From positions 1 to 7,033 of the forward strand of contig NZ_CALCYR010000268.1 of assembly GCF_937906425.1 (NCBI RefSeq): a stretch of DNA of 7,033 nucleotides. The letters are read 5' to 3'. The stretch's first letter is position 1. The number at the start of each line of letters is the position of its first letter. A program made the position numbers and the translations under genes. The notes beneath the pieces were generated by a model, which saw nothing but the letters and a program-made list of their open reading frames with translations, had not been told where the DNA came from and searched no databases. This document shows, piece by piece, positions 1-5,636 of the stretch. Source of the DNA: an uncultured Methanobrevibacter sp. GTDB taxonomy: Archaea > Methanobacteriota > Methanobacteria > Methanobacteriales > Methanobacteriaceae.

Positions 1-30
1 TTTATTAATTTATATTAATTTATATTAATT
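1..30. repeat. Decamer A/T tandem repeat
   Basis: The window opens with about three head-to-tail copies of a ten-base unit, TATATTAATT, the first copy having one changed base. The rest of the leader up to base 113 is also nearly all A and T. A ten-base period is close to one helical turn, so local DNA bending is possible, but simple sequence of this kind is common in AT-rich methanogen spacers and no function can be assigned. No clear promoter for the following gene could be picked out. Confidence 0.5.
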
Positions 31-113
31 TTTTTAAATTTTTATTAAATATTAATAATTTTTAATAGTTTTAAATCATATTTACAGATATTTATTGATT
101 TAGGTAGATTTAA

Positions 114-704
114 ATGGAGTTTATGAAATCAGCAATTGAAGCGATATTGGATAACATACGTGATGCAGAAGATTATTTGAATGAAGAAGATGTGGCTAAT
201 TTTATAGAAGTGATTACTACTGCAGACAATATTTTTGTAACTGGTGCAGGCAGGTCAGGACTTGCAGCTAAGGCATTTGCAATGAGATTGATGCACTTAG
301 GTTTAAGTTCCTATGTTGTGGGAGAAACAATTTCACCGGCGATTAATGAGGGAGATTGTATTTTGGCAATTTCCGGTTCTGGAGAAACCAATACAATTGT
401 TACTGCAGCAAAAATCTCTAAAAAAAGAGGAGCAAAGGTTCTTGCTTTAACTTCCTATCCTGAAAGTAGTTTAGGCAAATTGGCAGACGCTGTTATTCTT
501 GTTAAAGGAAGAACAAAAGTTGAAGTTGATGACGAAAACTATCTTAAAAGACAAATTAAAGGAAACTATACTTCCCTTACTCCACTTGGAACTGCATTTG
601 AATTAACTTCATTGGTTTTCCTTGATGGTATGGTAAGTGAATTAATGGAAACTATGGGAAAAACCGAGCAGGACTTGAAAAACAGACACACTGTTTTAGA
701 ATAA
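114..704 (+). CDS. hxlB: 6-phospho-3-hexuloisomerase (SIS domain)
   Basis: This cytosolic isomerase interconverts D-arabino-hex-3-ulose 6-phosphate and fructose 6-phosphate. In archaea lacking the oxidative pentose phosphate route, the ribulose monophosphate pathway runs in reverse with a hexulose phosphate synthase (HxlA) to make ribulose 5-phosphate; that role is family knowledge. The 196-residue protein is a single SIS sugar-isomerase domain. It has the phosphosugar-binding GAGRSG at residues 44-49, FAMRLMHLGLSSYVVGET at 55-72, ISGSGET at 86-92, and a GTAFE...FLD...H C-terminal part (159-192), all as remembered for the Methanocaldococcus enzyme. The length is slightly above that homologue (about 180), the extra lying around residues 132-152. 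The ATG at 114 is preferred because AGGT at 102-105 lies eight bases upstream; the ATG at 123 has only a GGAG three bases away. HxlA is not in the window, and there is no visible link to the transporter downstream. Confidence 0.93.
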   Translation: MEFMKSAIEAILDNIRDAEDYLNEEDVANFIEVITTADNIFVTGAGRSGLAAKAFAMRLMHLGLSSYVVGETISPAINEGDCILAISGSGETNTIVTAAKISKKRGAKVLALTSYPESSLGKLADAVILVKGRTKVEVDDENYLKRQIKGNYTSLTPLGTAFELTSLVFLDGMVSELMETMGKTEQDLKNRHTVLE

Positions 705-705
705 T

Positions 706-760
706 CCCTTAAGGTTTTTTTAATTTAATTTTTCTTTTTTTCTTTTTTATTCTTTTTTAC
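706..760 (+). terminator. T-run terminator after hxlB
   Basis: Just after the hxlB stop codon there is a perfect eight-base palindrome, CCTTAAGG (707-714), running straight into long T tracts (715-760). Archaeal RNA polymerase stops at T-rich tracts on the non-template strand, with or without a hairpin. The palindrome is too short to form a stable hairpin, so the T tracts are the main evidence. Confidence 0.6.
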
Positions 761-867
761 TTTTTTTACTCTTTTATATTATTTTTTAGCTATTCTTATT
801 CTTTTTTACTTTTTTTTACTTTTATTTATTATTTTTTAGCTATTTTTATTCTTTTTTTACTATTTTT
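747..867. repeat. 49/50-base tandem repeat in T-rich spacer
   Basis: About 2.4 head-to-tail copies of a T-rich unit are visible: 747-795, 796-845 and a partial copy from 846. Each copy begins TTATTCTTTTTT, and the two full copies carry ATTTTTTAGCTATT near the end (781-794 and 831-844). Copies differ by small changes in T-run length, as expected from replication slippage. The unit might also act as repeated T-tract termination signals behind hxlB. The remainder of this 370-base spacer, from 868 to about 1000, is unstructured A/T sequence in which I see no gene. Confidence 0.7.
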
Positions 868-1029
868 TCATTTTTTAAATTATTATTAATTATTCTTTAT
901 TTTATTTGTAATTTTTAATCATATGAACAAGTTTTATTCTTTCATAAATCTTTAATTTGCTTATAATTTTTAAAAAAGACTTTTTTTAATAGTTTTAGAA
1001 AATTATTTATACAATTGATATGTAAAATA

Positions 1030-1044
1030 TTTATATTTATAAAT
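1030..1044 (+). promoter_or_regulatory. Candidate TATA box region for the binding-protein gene
   Basis: TTTATATTTATAAAT upstream of the binding-protein gene resembles the archaeal TATA element (consensus near TTTATATA). It contains the perfect ten-base palindrome ATTTATAAAT at 1035-1044. Transcription starting about 25 bases downstream would give a very short leader that still includes the AAGGT ribosome binding site at 1064-1068. ATTTATAC at 1005-1012 is an alternative box giving a longer leader. In such AT-rich DNA matches arise easily by chance. Confidence 0.35.
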
Positions 1045-1074
1045 GATTTTTTATTCAATACTTAAGGTAATAAT

Positions 1075-2181
1075 ATGGAAAAGAAAACTTCAATTATATT
1101 GGTTATTCTCATTGCTTTAATTGCATGCGGTGCAGCTATTGCATTGTTTGCTTCACCTTCATCCATTTCTGATGAAGGAAATCATACAATAACTGATATG
1201 GCAAACAGAACAGTTAGCATTCCCAGTAGTGTCGATAGGATTGTTGCTACAAGTCCTCCAATGACTACAATTATCTATATGTTGGCTCCTGAAAAATTGG
1301 CTGGTGTTAACTTCCAATGGACTGATGAAGAGCTTACATATGTTCCGGATCAATATAAGGATGCATTTCCAGTAATTGGCGGTTGGTTTGGAAGTCAAGA
1401 CGGAAATTATGAAGAATTTATAGCTGCTGAACCTAATTTTGTTGTCGAATCAATTGACGAAGGAATGGGTGTGGATTTATCCACTGTTGAAGAACGTCAG
1501 GAAAAATTCGGTTCCCTTCCTGTAGTTGCTGTTACAGACAATACAAATGTTACAAAAATCGGTTCCACAATTGAATTCATGGGTAAGATTTTAGGTGCTG
1601 AGGATAAGGCAAGCGAACTTATTGACTTCAATAATAAGTATTTGTCTGAAGTTAACAGCACTGCAAGCAGCATTCCTGAAAGCGAAAGGAAATCTGTTTA
1701 CTATGCTTCAGGTGAGGATGGTTTATCCACTTATGCCAGTGGAGCATCACACGGTCAGTTGATTAATTTGGTCGGTGGTAAAAACGTTGCAGACACTGAA
1801 GTTCAGAATACAGGCAGTGAATTGACAGTTTCCATTGAACAGGTTCTAAGCTGGAATCCTGATGTCATCATAGCTACTGATGAGGATTTCTATAATAATG
1901 TTTATAATGACTCAAAATGGGCTAGTGTGAAGGCAGTTAAGAACCATCAGGTTTATATTTCTCCACAGTCTCCATTCAAATGGTTTGACAGACCACCGGG
2001 TGCCAATATAATTATTGGAGTTCCTTGGACTGCTAAGGTTATCTATCCTGATCAATATTCAAATATTGATATGCTTGACGCTACTAAAACATTCTACAGT
2101 AAGTTTTATCATTATGATTTAAGTGACGACCAGGCAAAAGACATTTTAATCTCATCTGGTATGAATGAATCAGACCTGTAG
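1075..2181 (+). CDS. ABC importer substrate-binding protein, iron-complex/cobalamin type
   Basis: This is the extracytoplasmic binding protein that would capture a metal chelate or corrinoid and hand it to the permease encoded next. It starts with lysines and a hydrophobic segment (about 6-27), then a short linker and an ITDMANRTVSIP opening typical of the FepB/BtuF (TroA-like, helical-backbone) family. Further family marks are DRIVATSPP (54-62), a central helix region near 165-200, SWNPDVIIATDE in the second lobe, and SPFKWFDRPPGAN followed by a C-terminal helical tail. A lipobox-like L-I-A-C lies at residues 15-18 but is followed by more hydrophobic residues, so an uncleaved anchor is as likely as a lipoprotein. 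The start is well supported: AAGGT at 1064-1068 lies six bases upstream. Family members of this kind carry siderophores, haem, cobalamin or molybdate; the cargo cannot be told here. Confidence 0.88.
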   Translation: MEKKTSIILVILIALIACGAAIALFASPSSISDEGNHTITDMANRTVSIPSSVDRIVATSPPMTTIIYMLAPEKLAGVNFQWTDEELTYVPDQYKDAFPVIGGWFGSQDGNYEEFIAAEPNFVVESIDEGMGVDLSTVEERQEKFGSLPVVAVTDNTNVTKIGSTIEFMGKILGAEDKASELIDFNNKYLSEVNSTASSIPESERKSVYYASGEDGLSTYASGASHGQLINLVGGKNVADTEVQNTGSELTVSIEQVLSWNPDVIIATDEDFYNNVYNDSKWASVKAVKNHQVYISPQSPFKWFDRPPGANIIIGVPWTAKVIYPDQYSNIDMLDATKTFYSKFYHYDLSDDQAKDILISSGMNESDL

Positions 2182-2186
2182 TCTTT

Positions 2187-2220
2187 GGAAATTATTTCCT
2201 ACTTTTTTTATTTTTTTTAT
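2187..2220 (+). terminator. Hairpin plus T-run after the binding-protein gene
   Basis: Five bases after the stop codon, GGAAAT at 2187-2192 and ATTTCC at 2194-2199 are inverted repeats one base apart (realistically a GGAA/TTCC stem with a five-base loop). ACTTTTTTTATTTTTTTTAT follows. This is the best intrinsic-terminator-like structure in the window. If active, it would reduce read-through from the binding-protein gene into the permease gene, giving an excess of binding protein as often seen in ABC importers. Confidence 0.55.
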
Positions 2221-2255
2221 TGGGAAAATTGTTTTTAGAAGTTTATTTATTTAAA

Positions 2256-2335
2256 TTTTAGAATGGAAATTGTTTATTTAAATTTTATTTAATTATTTTT
2301 TTTATTTTTAGGAATGGAAATTGTTTATTTAAAAT
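2256..2335. repeat. 51-base-period direct repeat in spacer
   Basis: A 22-base core beginning GAATGGAAATTG is repeated without mismatch at 2261-2282 and 2312-2333, a period of 51. Each copy is preceded by a TTTTA run, and a degraded earlier copy may lie at about 2222-2255. The array sits between the putative terminator of the binding-protein gene and a second, different repeat array in front of the permease gene. Confidence 0.75.
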
Positions 2336-2449
2336 TATTTTGTTTTTTTGGCAAAATTACGATTGAGGATTTGTTATTTTTTGTTTTTTGGCAATTATGA
2401 TTAATGATTTGTTATTTTTTGTTTTTTGGCAATTATGATTAAGGATTTG
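2335..2449. repeat. Three-unit 38-base tandem repeat carrying the permease ribosome binding site
   Basis: Three adjacent units occupy 2335-2373, 2374-2411 and 2412-2449. Units two and three are identical at 37 of 38 positions and unit one is a diverged 39-base version. Each unit has a T run, TTGGCAA, then a GATT-rich part and ends in GATTTG. The single difference between units two and three falls in the purine block: AATGA in unit two and AAGGA in unit three (2441-2445), where AAGGA is the likely ribosome binding site of the permease gene. Unit one has GAGGA (2365-2369). The array stops five bases before the ATG. Confidence 0.85.
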
Positions 2450-2454
2450 TTTTT

Positions 2455-3480
2455 ATGAGTGAAAATCAGACTTCAACATTGGATAAGTGGGCTATTTATT
2501 TATTGCTAATTGTATTGCCAATATTTCTTTTCTTTGTTTCATTTATGTTAGGCAGATATCCTGTAGCTCCTATTGATGTAATAAAAACCATTCTTAGTCC
2601 TATTTTTCCATCATTGGCAGTTTCCCCTGAACTTAATTCAATTGTATTTACAATACGCCTTCCACGTATTATGGCTGCACTTCTTGTTGGTGCTGCATTG
2701 TCAATTGCAGGTGCTTCCTTCCAGGGAATATTTAAAAACCCTCTTGTCTCCCCTGACCTTTTAGGCGTATCCATGGGTGCTGGTTTTGGAGCGGCCATTG
2801 CAATTCTCATGAATATGGGAAATGCATTGATTCAATTGTGTGCATTTATTTTCGGTATTATTTCAGTCTCAATCACTTATGGTATTTCAAAGGCCTACAA
2901 GGCTGGAGGAATTCTTCTTCTTGTACTTTCAGGTACTGCAGTTTCTGCATTCTTCAATGCTTTGATATCAGGTACCAAGTTTATGGCGGATCCATATGAC
3001 AAATTGCCTCAAATTACCTATTGGCTTATGGGCAGTCTCTCTGCAGTCAATTTTGATAAGTTGGCAATGATTATTATTCCTCTAGTTATTGGAATAATTG
3101 TCATTTTGGTTTTAAGGTGGCACTTGAATGTATTGGCTATGGGTGATGAGGAAGCCCAATCATTGGGATTAAATCCAAACAATCTTAGATTGATTATTAT
3201 TGTGGCATGTACCTTGGTTACCTCTGCAGCAGTATCCATTAGCGGAATTATAGGTTGGGTAGGTCTTGTTGTACCTCACATGACTCGTATAATTGTTGGA
3301 CCTGACCACAAGATACTTTTACCTGCATCCTTAAGCATTGGAGCAAGTTTCCTGCTCTTGATTGACAATATTTCAAGAACTTTCATTTCAATTGAAATTC
3401 CTATCGGTATTTTAACTGCAATTGTAGGGGTTCCTTTATTCCTTTATTTGCTTAGAAGAGGTTACTCCGAATGGAATTAA
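2455..3480 (+). CDS. FecCD/BtuC-family ABC importer permease
   Basis: This integral membrane subunit of a type II ABC importer forms a dimer that carries the chelated metal or corrinoid through the cytoplasmic membrane. At 341 residues it has the family's usual length and hydrophobicity pattern, with about ten membrane helices; the first spans about 13-33. Family hallmarks are RLPRIMAALLVGAALSIAG (68-86), FQGIFKNPLVSPDLLG (89-104), MGDEEAQSLGL (229-239), the ATPase-coupling stretch GIIGWVGLVVPHMTR (264-278), and the C-terminal EIPIGILTAIVGVPLFLYLL. AAGGA at 2441-2445 is nine bases before the ATG and lies within a tandem repeat. The binding-protein gene is 273 bases upstream and the ATPase gene 214 bases downstream, which is unusually loose for such an operon. 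No disruption is seen. Confidence 0.95.
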   Translation: MSENQTSTLDKWAIYLLLIVLPIFLFFVSFMLGRYPVAPIDVIKTILSPIFPSLAVSPELNSIVFTIRLPRIMAALLVGAALSIAGASFQGIFKNPLVSPDLLGVSMGAGFGAAIAILMNMGNALIQLCAFIFGIISVSITYGISKAYKAGGILLLVLSGTAVSAFFNALISGTKFMADPYDKLPQITYWLMGSLSAVNFDKLAMIIIPLVIGIIVILVLRWHLNVLAMGDEEAQSLGLNPNNLRLIIIVACTLVTSAAVSISGIIGWVGLVVPHMTRIIVGPDHKILLPASLSIGASFLLLIDNISRTFISIEIPIGILTAIVGVPLFLYLLRRGYSEWN

Positions 3481-3514
3481 TTATTTAGACATTTAATATT
3501 ATTTATTTAATTAA

Positions 3515-3612
3515 AAAATAATTTATTAGACTTTACATTTGTTTATTTGTTTAGAAAATAATTTATTAGACTTTACATTTGTTTATTTGTTTAGAAAATA
3601 ATTTATTGGGCT
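3515..3612. repeat. 40-base perfect tandem repeat between permease and ATPase genes
   Basis: Two adjacent 40-base units, 3515-3554 and 3555-3594, are identical. A third copy begins at 3595, matches for 13 bases (AAAATAATTTATT) and then decays. A degraded copy may also precede the array at 3481-3514. Each unit contains TTTACATTTGTTTATTTG. The lack of any mismatch suggests a recent duplication by slippage. No stem is evident and no function can be assigned. Confidence 0.88.
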
Positions 3613-3617
3613 TAAAA

Positions 3618-3626
3618 TTTATATTT
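3618..3626 (+). promoter_or_regulatory. Weak candidate TATA box before the ATPase gene
   Basis: TTTATATTT, preceded by an A-rich stretch that could serve as a BRE, resembles an archaeal TATA box. It would place a start near 3650, giving a leader of roughly 45 bases for the ATPase gene. If real, the ATPase could be transcribed apart from the permease. The match is weak because the whole spacer is A/T. Confidence 0.22.
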
Positions 3627-3683
3627 ATTATTTATTATTTATTCATTTATTTACTTAGAAAATGGCCTATGAACTTAATTGAT

Positions 3684-3690
3684 GTGGTGA
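3684..3690 (+). promoter_or_regulatory. Strong GGTGA ribosome binding site fixing a TTG start
   Basis: GTGGTGA lies four bases before the TTG at 3695 and pairs well with the methanogen 16S rRNA tail (AGGTGAT-like complement). It is one of the two best ribosome binding sites in the window. It decides the start of the ATPase gene, which has no ATG or GTG in frame between the preceding in-frame stop (TGA at 3680-3682) and the TTG. Confidence 0.8.
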
Positions 3691-3694
3691 TATT

Positions 3695-4528
3695 TTGACA
3701 AAACTGGTTGAAGTTAAAGATGTTTCTTTTTCCTATGACAAGGATTCTCCAATTATATTTGAAAACATTAACTTTTCAATTGATAAGGGGGATGTTTTAT
3801 GTATTCTAGGACCTAACGGTACTGGTAAAACTACATTGATTAAAACCTTGAACGGTCTTCATGAGGTAAATTCAGGCACTGTAAGCCTTAATGGAATTAA
3901 CATTAAGGAACTCTCCTTCAATGACATTGCAAAGATAGTAGGTTACATTCCCCAGGGGCATGTTCCATCATTTCCATTTACAGTATTTGATGTGGTCCTG
4001 ATGGGAAGGTCTCCATACATTAATCTTTCAGCCTCTCCAAAGGATGAGGATGAGGAGATTGCATTAAATGCATTAAAGACTCTTGGAATTGAAGATCTTA
4101 AGGACAAGAGTTACACTAATTTAAGTGGTGGGGAACGTCAATTGGTATTTTTGGCTAGAGTTCTTGCCCAAGAGCCGGATCTTCTTATTTTGGATGAGCC
4201 TACAAATCACTTGGACTTTGGTAATCAGATAAAATTGTTGGAGATTATTGAACAGTTGTCTGATTTGGGTCTTGCGGTTATTATGTCTTCACATTATCCA
4301 GACCATGCATTCCTGGCAGCTTCCAAGGTTGCTATCATGAAGGACAAGACATTCATTGGCTTTGGAAGTCCTGAAGAGGTTCTGACTGAGGAAAACTTGC
4401 ATGAGGCATATGGAATTGATGTTAAACTGGTTGAGCTTGAGGACAATAGAAAGATTTGTGTTCCTTTAAAGACTAATTTGGAATTGGTAATGACCAATTA
4501 CTCTAAAAAATACTCTAAAGAAGTTTAA
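3695..4528 (+). CDS. ABC importer ATPase, FepC/BtuD family
   Basis: This cytoplasmic subunit hydrolyses ATP to drive the permease encoded just upstream. All nucleotide-binding elements are intact in its 277 residues: Walker A GPNGTGKTT (39-47), Q-loop glutamine 87 in YIPQ, signature LSGGE (143-147), Walker B LLILDEP (163-169) with catalytic glutamate 168, D-loop NHLD (171-174) and switch histidine 200. TVFDVVLMGRSPY (96-108) is typical of the iron-chelate/cobalamin subfamily. About 45 residues after the core may interact with the permease or regulate it. The gene starts with TTG, supported by GTGGTGA four bases upstream; the next in-frame ATG is well past Walker A. The partner subunits lie immediately upstream on the same strand. 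Confidence 0.95.
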   Translation: MTKLVEVKDVSFSYDKDSPIIFENINFSIDKGDVLCILGPNGTGKTTLIKTLNGLHEVNSGTVSLNGINIKELSFNDIAKIVGYIPQGHVPSFPFTVFDVVLMGRSPYINLSASPKDEDEEIALNALKTLGIEDLKDKSYTNLSGGERQLVFLARVLAQEPDLLILDEPTNHLDFGNQIKLLEIIEQLSDLGLAVIMSSHYPDHAFLAASKVAIMKDKTFIGFGSPEEVLTEENLHEAYGIDVKLVELEDNRKICVPLKTNLELVMTNYSKKYSKEV

Positions 4529-4537
4529 AAGTTTTAT

Positions 4538-4575
4538 GGGACATTTATTGTCTTGATAGTGTTTTTATTTGTTTT
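4538..4575 (+). terminator. Possible terminator after the ATPase gene
   Basis: GACA at 4540-4543 and TGTC at 4549-4552 can pair around a TTTAT loop, extended by G-T pairs on either side. T-rich sequence follows from 4560. The stem is short and the T run is interrupted, so this is only a candidate. Confidence 0.35.
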
Positions 4576-4718
4576 AAATAATTCAGAATTTTCATTAAAT
4601 ATTTTTAAATAATATTATCTTTATCAAAAATTTTATTAAATTTAAAAATTAATCTTATTATATAACTTGATTTTATATAATTTTTTTAAATATTTTTAAA
4701 TTGGAATTAATTTTAAAT

Positions 4719-4860
4719 TTTTTTTTAAGAATTTAATGTTAAAATAAAATTTAAAAGATATTTTTAAAAGTTTTTTAAAGATTTTAATGTTAAAATTAAG
4801 TTTAAAAATTAAATTTAAATGATATTTTTAAAAGTTTTTTAAAGATTTTAATCTTAAAAT
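4719..4860. repeat. Tandem A/T repeat in the spacer before the FmdE gene
   Basis: A 40-base segment starting GATATTTTTAAAAG occurs at 4757-4796 and again at 4821-4860, identical at 39 of 40 positions with a 64-base period. A partial earlier copy with AATTTAATGTTAAAAT lies at about 4719-4746. The rest of this 410-base spacer (4529-4938) is almost pure A/T. It holds no convincing reading frame or RNA gene that I can see, apart from the terminator and promoter candidates listed separately. Confidence 0.82.
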
Positions 4861-4893
4861 GAAATTTAAATTTTTATTAAAATTATTGAATTT

Positions 4894-4902
4894 GTATAAA
4901 AA
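4894..4902 (+). promoter_or_regulatory. Candidate TATA box for the FmdE-family gene
   Basis: GTATAAAAA lies about 40 bases before the start codon. It would place transcription start near 4922, just ahead of the AGGTG ribosome binding site at 4929-4933. The long repeat-filled spacer upstream suggests the gene has its own promoter. Chance matches are frequent in this composition. Confidence 0.35.
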
Positions 4903-4938
4903 TTAATATTAATTGTTTATTTACTAAAAGGTGTTAAA

Positions 4939-5511
4939 ATGGTAAGTATAGAAGATTACGAAGAACAATTAGCTAAAGCTGGTGAATTCCACGGAGAAAT
5001 TTGTGGTGGAATAGCTATTGGTACTAAATTAGCAATGTATGGTATGGAATTAATGGGTTTTGAATTAAATCAACGTCATAAAGATTTAATAGTTTTCTTG
5101 GAAATCGACAGATGTATGTCTGATGCAGTTCAATCAGTTACCAAATGTTCCATGGGAAAAAGATCTTTAAAACAAATGTATTATGGTAAATTCGCTGTAA
5201 CTTTCTATAATATGGTTACTGGTGAAGCTATCAGAGTTTCTGATGCTGATGCTAATAAGCAAGAAAAGAAAAGAGAAACTCGTGACGAAATGATTGAAAG
5301 ATTTAAAGTAACTCCTGCTGAAGAATTATTCAATGTTGAAAAAGTTCATGTGGAATTAAAACCTTCTCAAATGCCTGGAAAACCACACACCAGTGTATTT
5401 TGTTCATGTTGTGGAGAAAAAATCACTGACGGCCGTCACTTAAACCGTGGTGGAAAACCTGTCTGTATTCCATGTGCAGAAGGAGCTTATTACGAAATAA
5501 TTGAAGACTAA
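4939..5511 (+). CDS. fmdE: FmdE-family protein (formylmethanofuran dehydrogenase subunit E type)
   Basis: The 190-residue protein matches the FmdE family, named after a gene in the molybdenum formylmethanofuran dehydrogenase operon of Methanothermobacter; its biochemical job is not settled. The N-terminal FmdE domain has FHGEICGG at 17-24 and IAIGTKLAMYGM at 25-36, then a conserved core with LEIDRCMSDAVQSVTKCSMGKRSLKQM (split here as 54-63 and 64-80). Cysteines 22, 59 and 70 are likely metal ligands. After a charged stretch (about 103-125), residues 155-179 form a zinc-ribbon-like set: C155, C158 and C176, C179, with an extra C157. AGGTG five bases before the ATG is a strong archaeal ribosome binding site, and the TTA/GGT/GAA-rich codons suggest good expression. 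No other dehydrogenase subunit gene is in the window. The importer upstream hints at a metal-related role, which is inference. Confidence 0.88.
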   Translation: MVSIEDYEEQLAKAGEFHGEICGGIAIGTKLAMYGMELMGFELNQRHKDLIVFLEIDRCMSDAVQSVTKCSMGKRSLKQMYYGKFAVTFYNMVTGEAIRVSDADANKQEKKRETRDEMIERFKVTPAEELFNVEKVHVELKPSQMPGKPHTSVFCSCCGEKITDGRHLNRGGKPVCIPCAEGAYYEIIED

Positions 5512-5570
5512 ATTTCTTTTTTATAGTTTATTCTTTATTATTTTCTTTTTTTCTTTTTTCATTTTCACAA
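5512..5570 (+). terminator. T-run terminator after the FmdE gene
   Basis: Directly after the stop codon, repeated T tracts broken by single C or A bases extend to about 5563, matching the style of the tract behind hxlB. There is no hairpin. It is the last stretch that looks clearly archaeal in the window. Confidence 0.6.
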
Positions 5571-5636
5571 ATTTTTAATATTTTTTTAAGAAAAATTTAA
5601 GACTGTATAAAGCCTATCGTGTATAATTTATTATTG
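5571..5636. other. Boundary zone between archaeal-type and bacterial-type sequence
   Basis: This short spacer separates the T-tract terminator of the methanogen gene from the bacterial-looking regulator. No insertion sequence end, tRNA, direct repeat or integrase remnant is visible in it. From about 5601 the bases become less strictly A/T (GACTG, AGCCTATCG). The exact changeover cannot be placed better than roughly 5565-5620. Confidence 0.5.
5622..5627 (+). promoter_or_regulatory. Bacterial -10-like TATAAT before the response regulator
   Basis: A perfect TATAAT ends nine bases before the chosen ATG. Only a poor -35 match (TTAAGA at 5597-5602, spacing 19) can be found. If used, transcription would start at or within a few bases of the ATG, giving a leaderless message, in keeping with the absence of a ribosome binding site. 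In AT-rich DNA the hexamer can arise by chance. Confidence 0.35.

Noticed and set aside
868..1074. Cobalamin riboswitch ahead of the importer
   Set aside because: No B12-box-like sequence or GC-containing stems are present; the leader is almost pure A/T and a transcript from the nearest TATA-like element would be too short.
1159..1398. Minus-strand open frame inside the binding-protein gene
   Set aside because: It lies wholly within a well-supported plus-strand gene, has no recognisable domain and no separate ribosome binding site; it is a shadow frame.
2256..2449. CRISPR-like array
   Set aside because: The units are directly adjacent, without distinct spacers, and differ from each other; they are simple tandem duplications.
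2496..3239. Two minus-strand open frames inside the permease gene
   Set aside because: They are antisense shadows of the permease, with composition driven by its hydrophobic codons.
3662..3682. Upstream peptide (ATG to TGA, six codons) before the ATPase gene
   Set aside because: No ribosome binding site precedes it and such short frames are expected by chance.
4294..4497. Minus-strand open frame inside the ATPase gene
   Set aside because: Antisense to a conserved coding sequence, with no family resemblance.
4576..4938. Small RNA or origin-like element in the A/T-rich spacer
   Set aside because: No stable stem, no conserved origin box flanked by inverted repeats and no adjacent replication gene; only low-complexity repeats can be supported.
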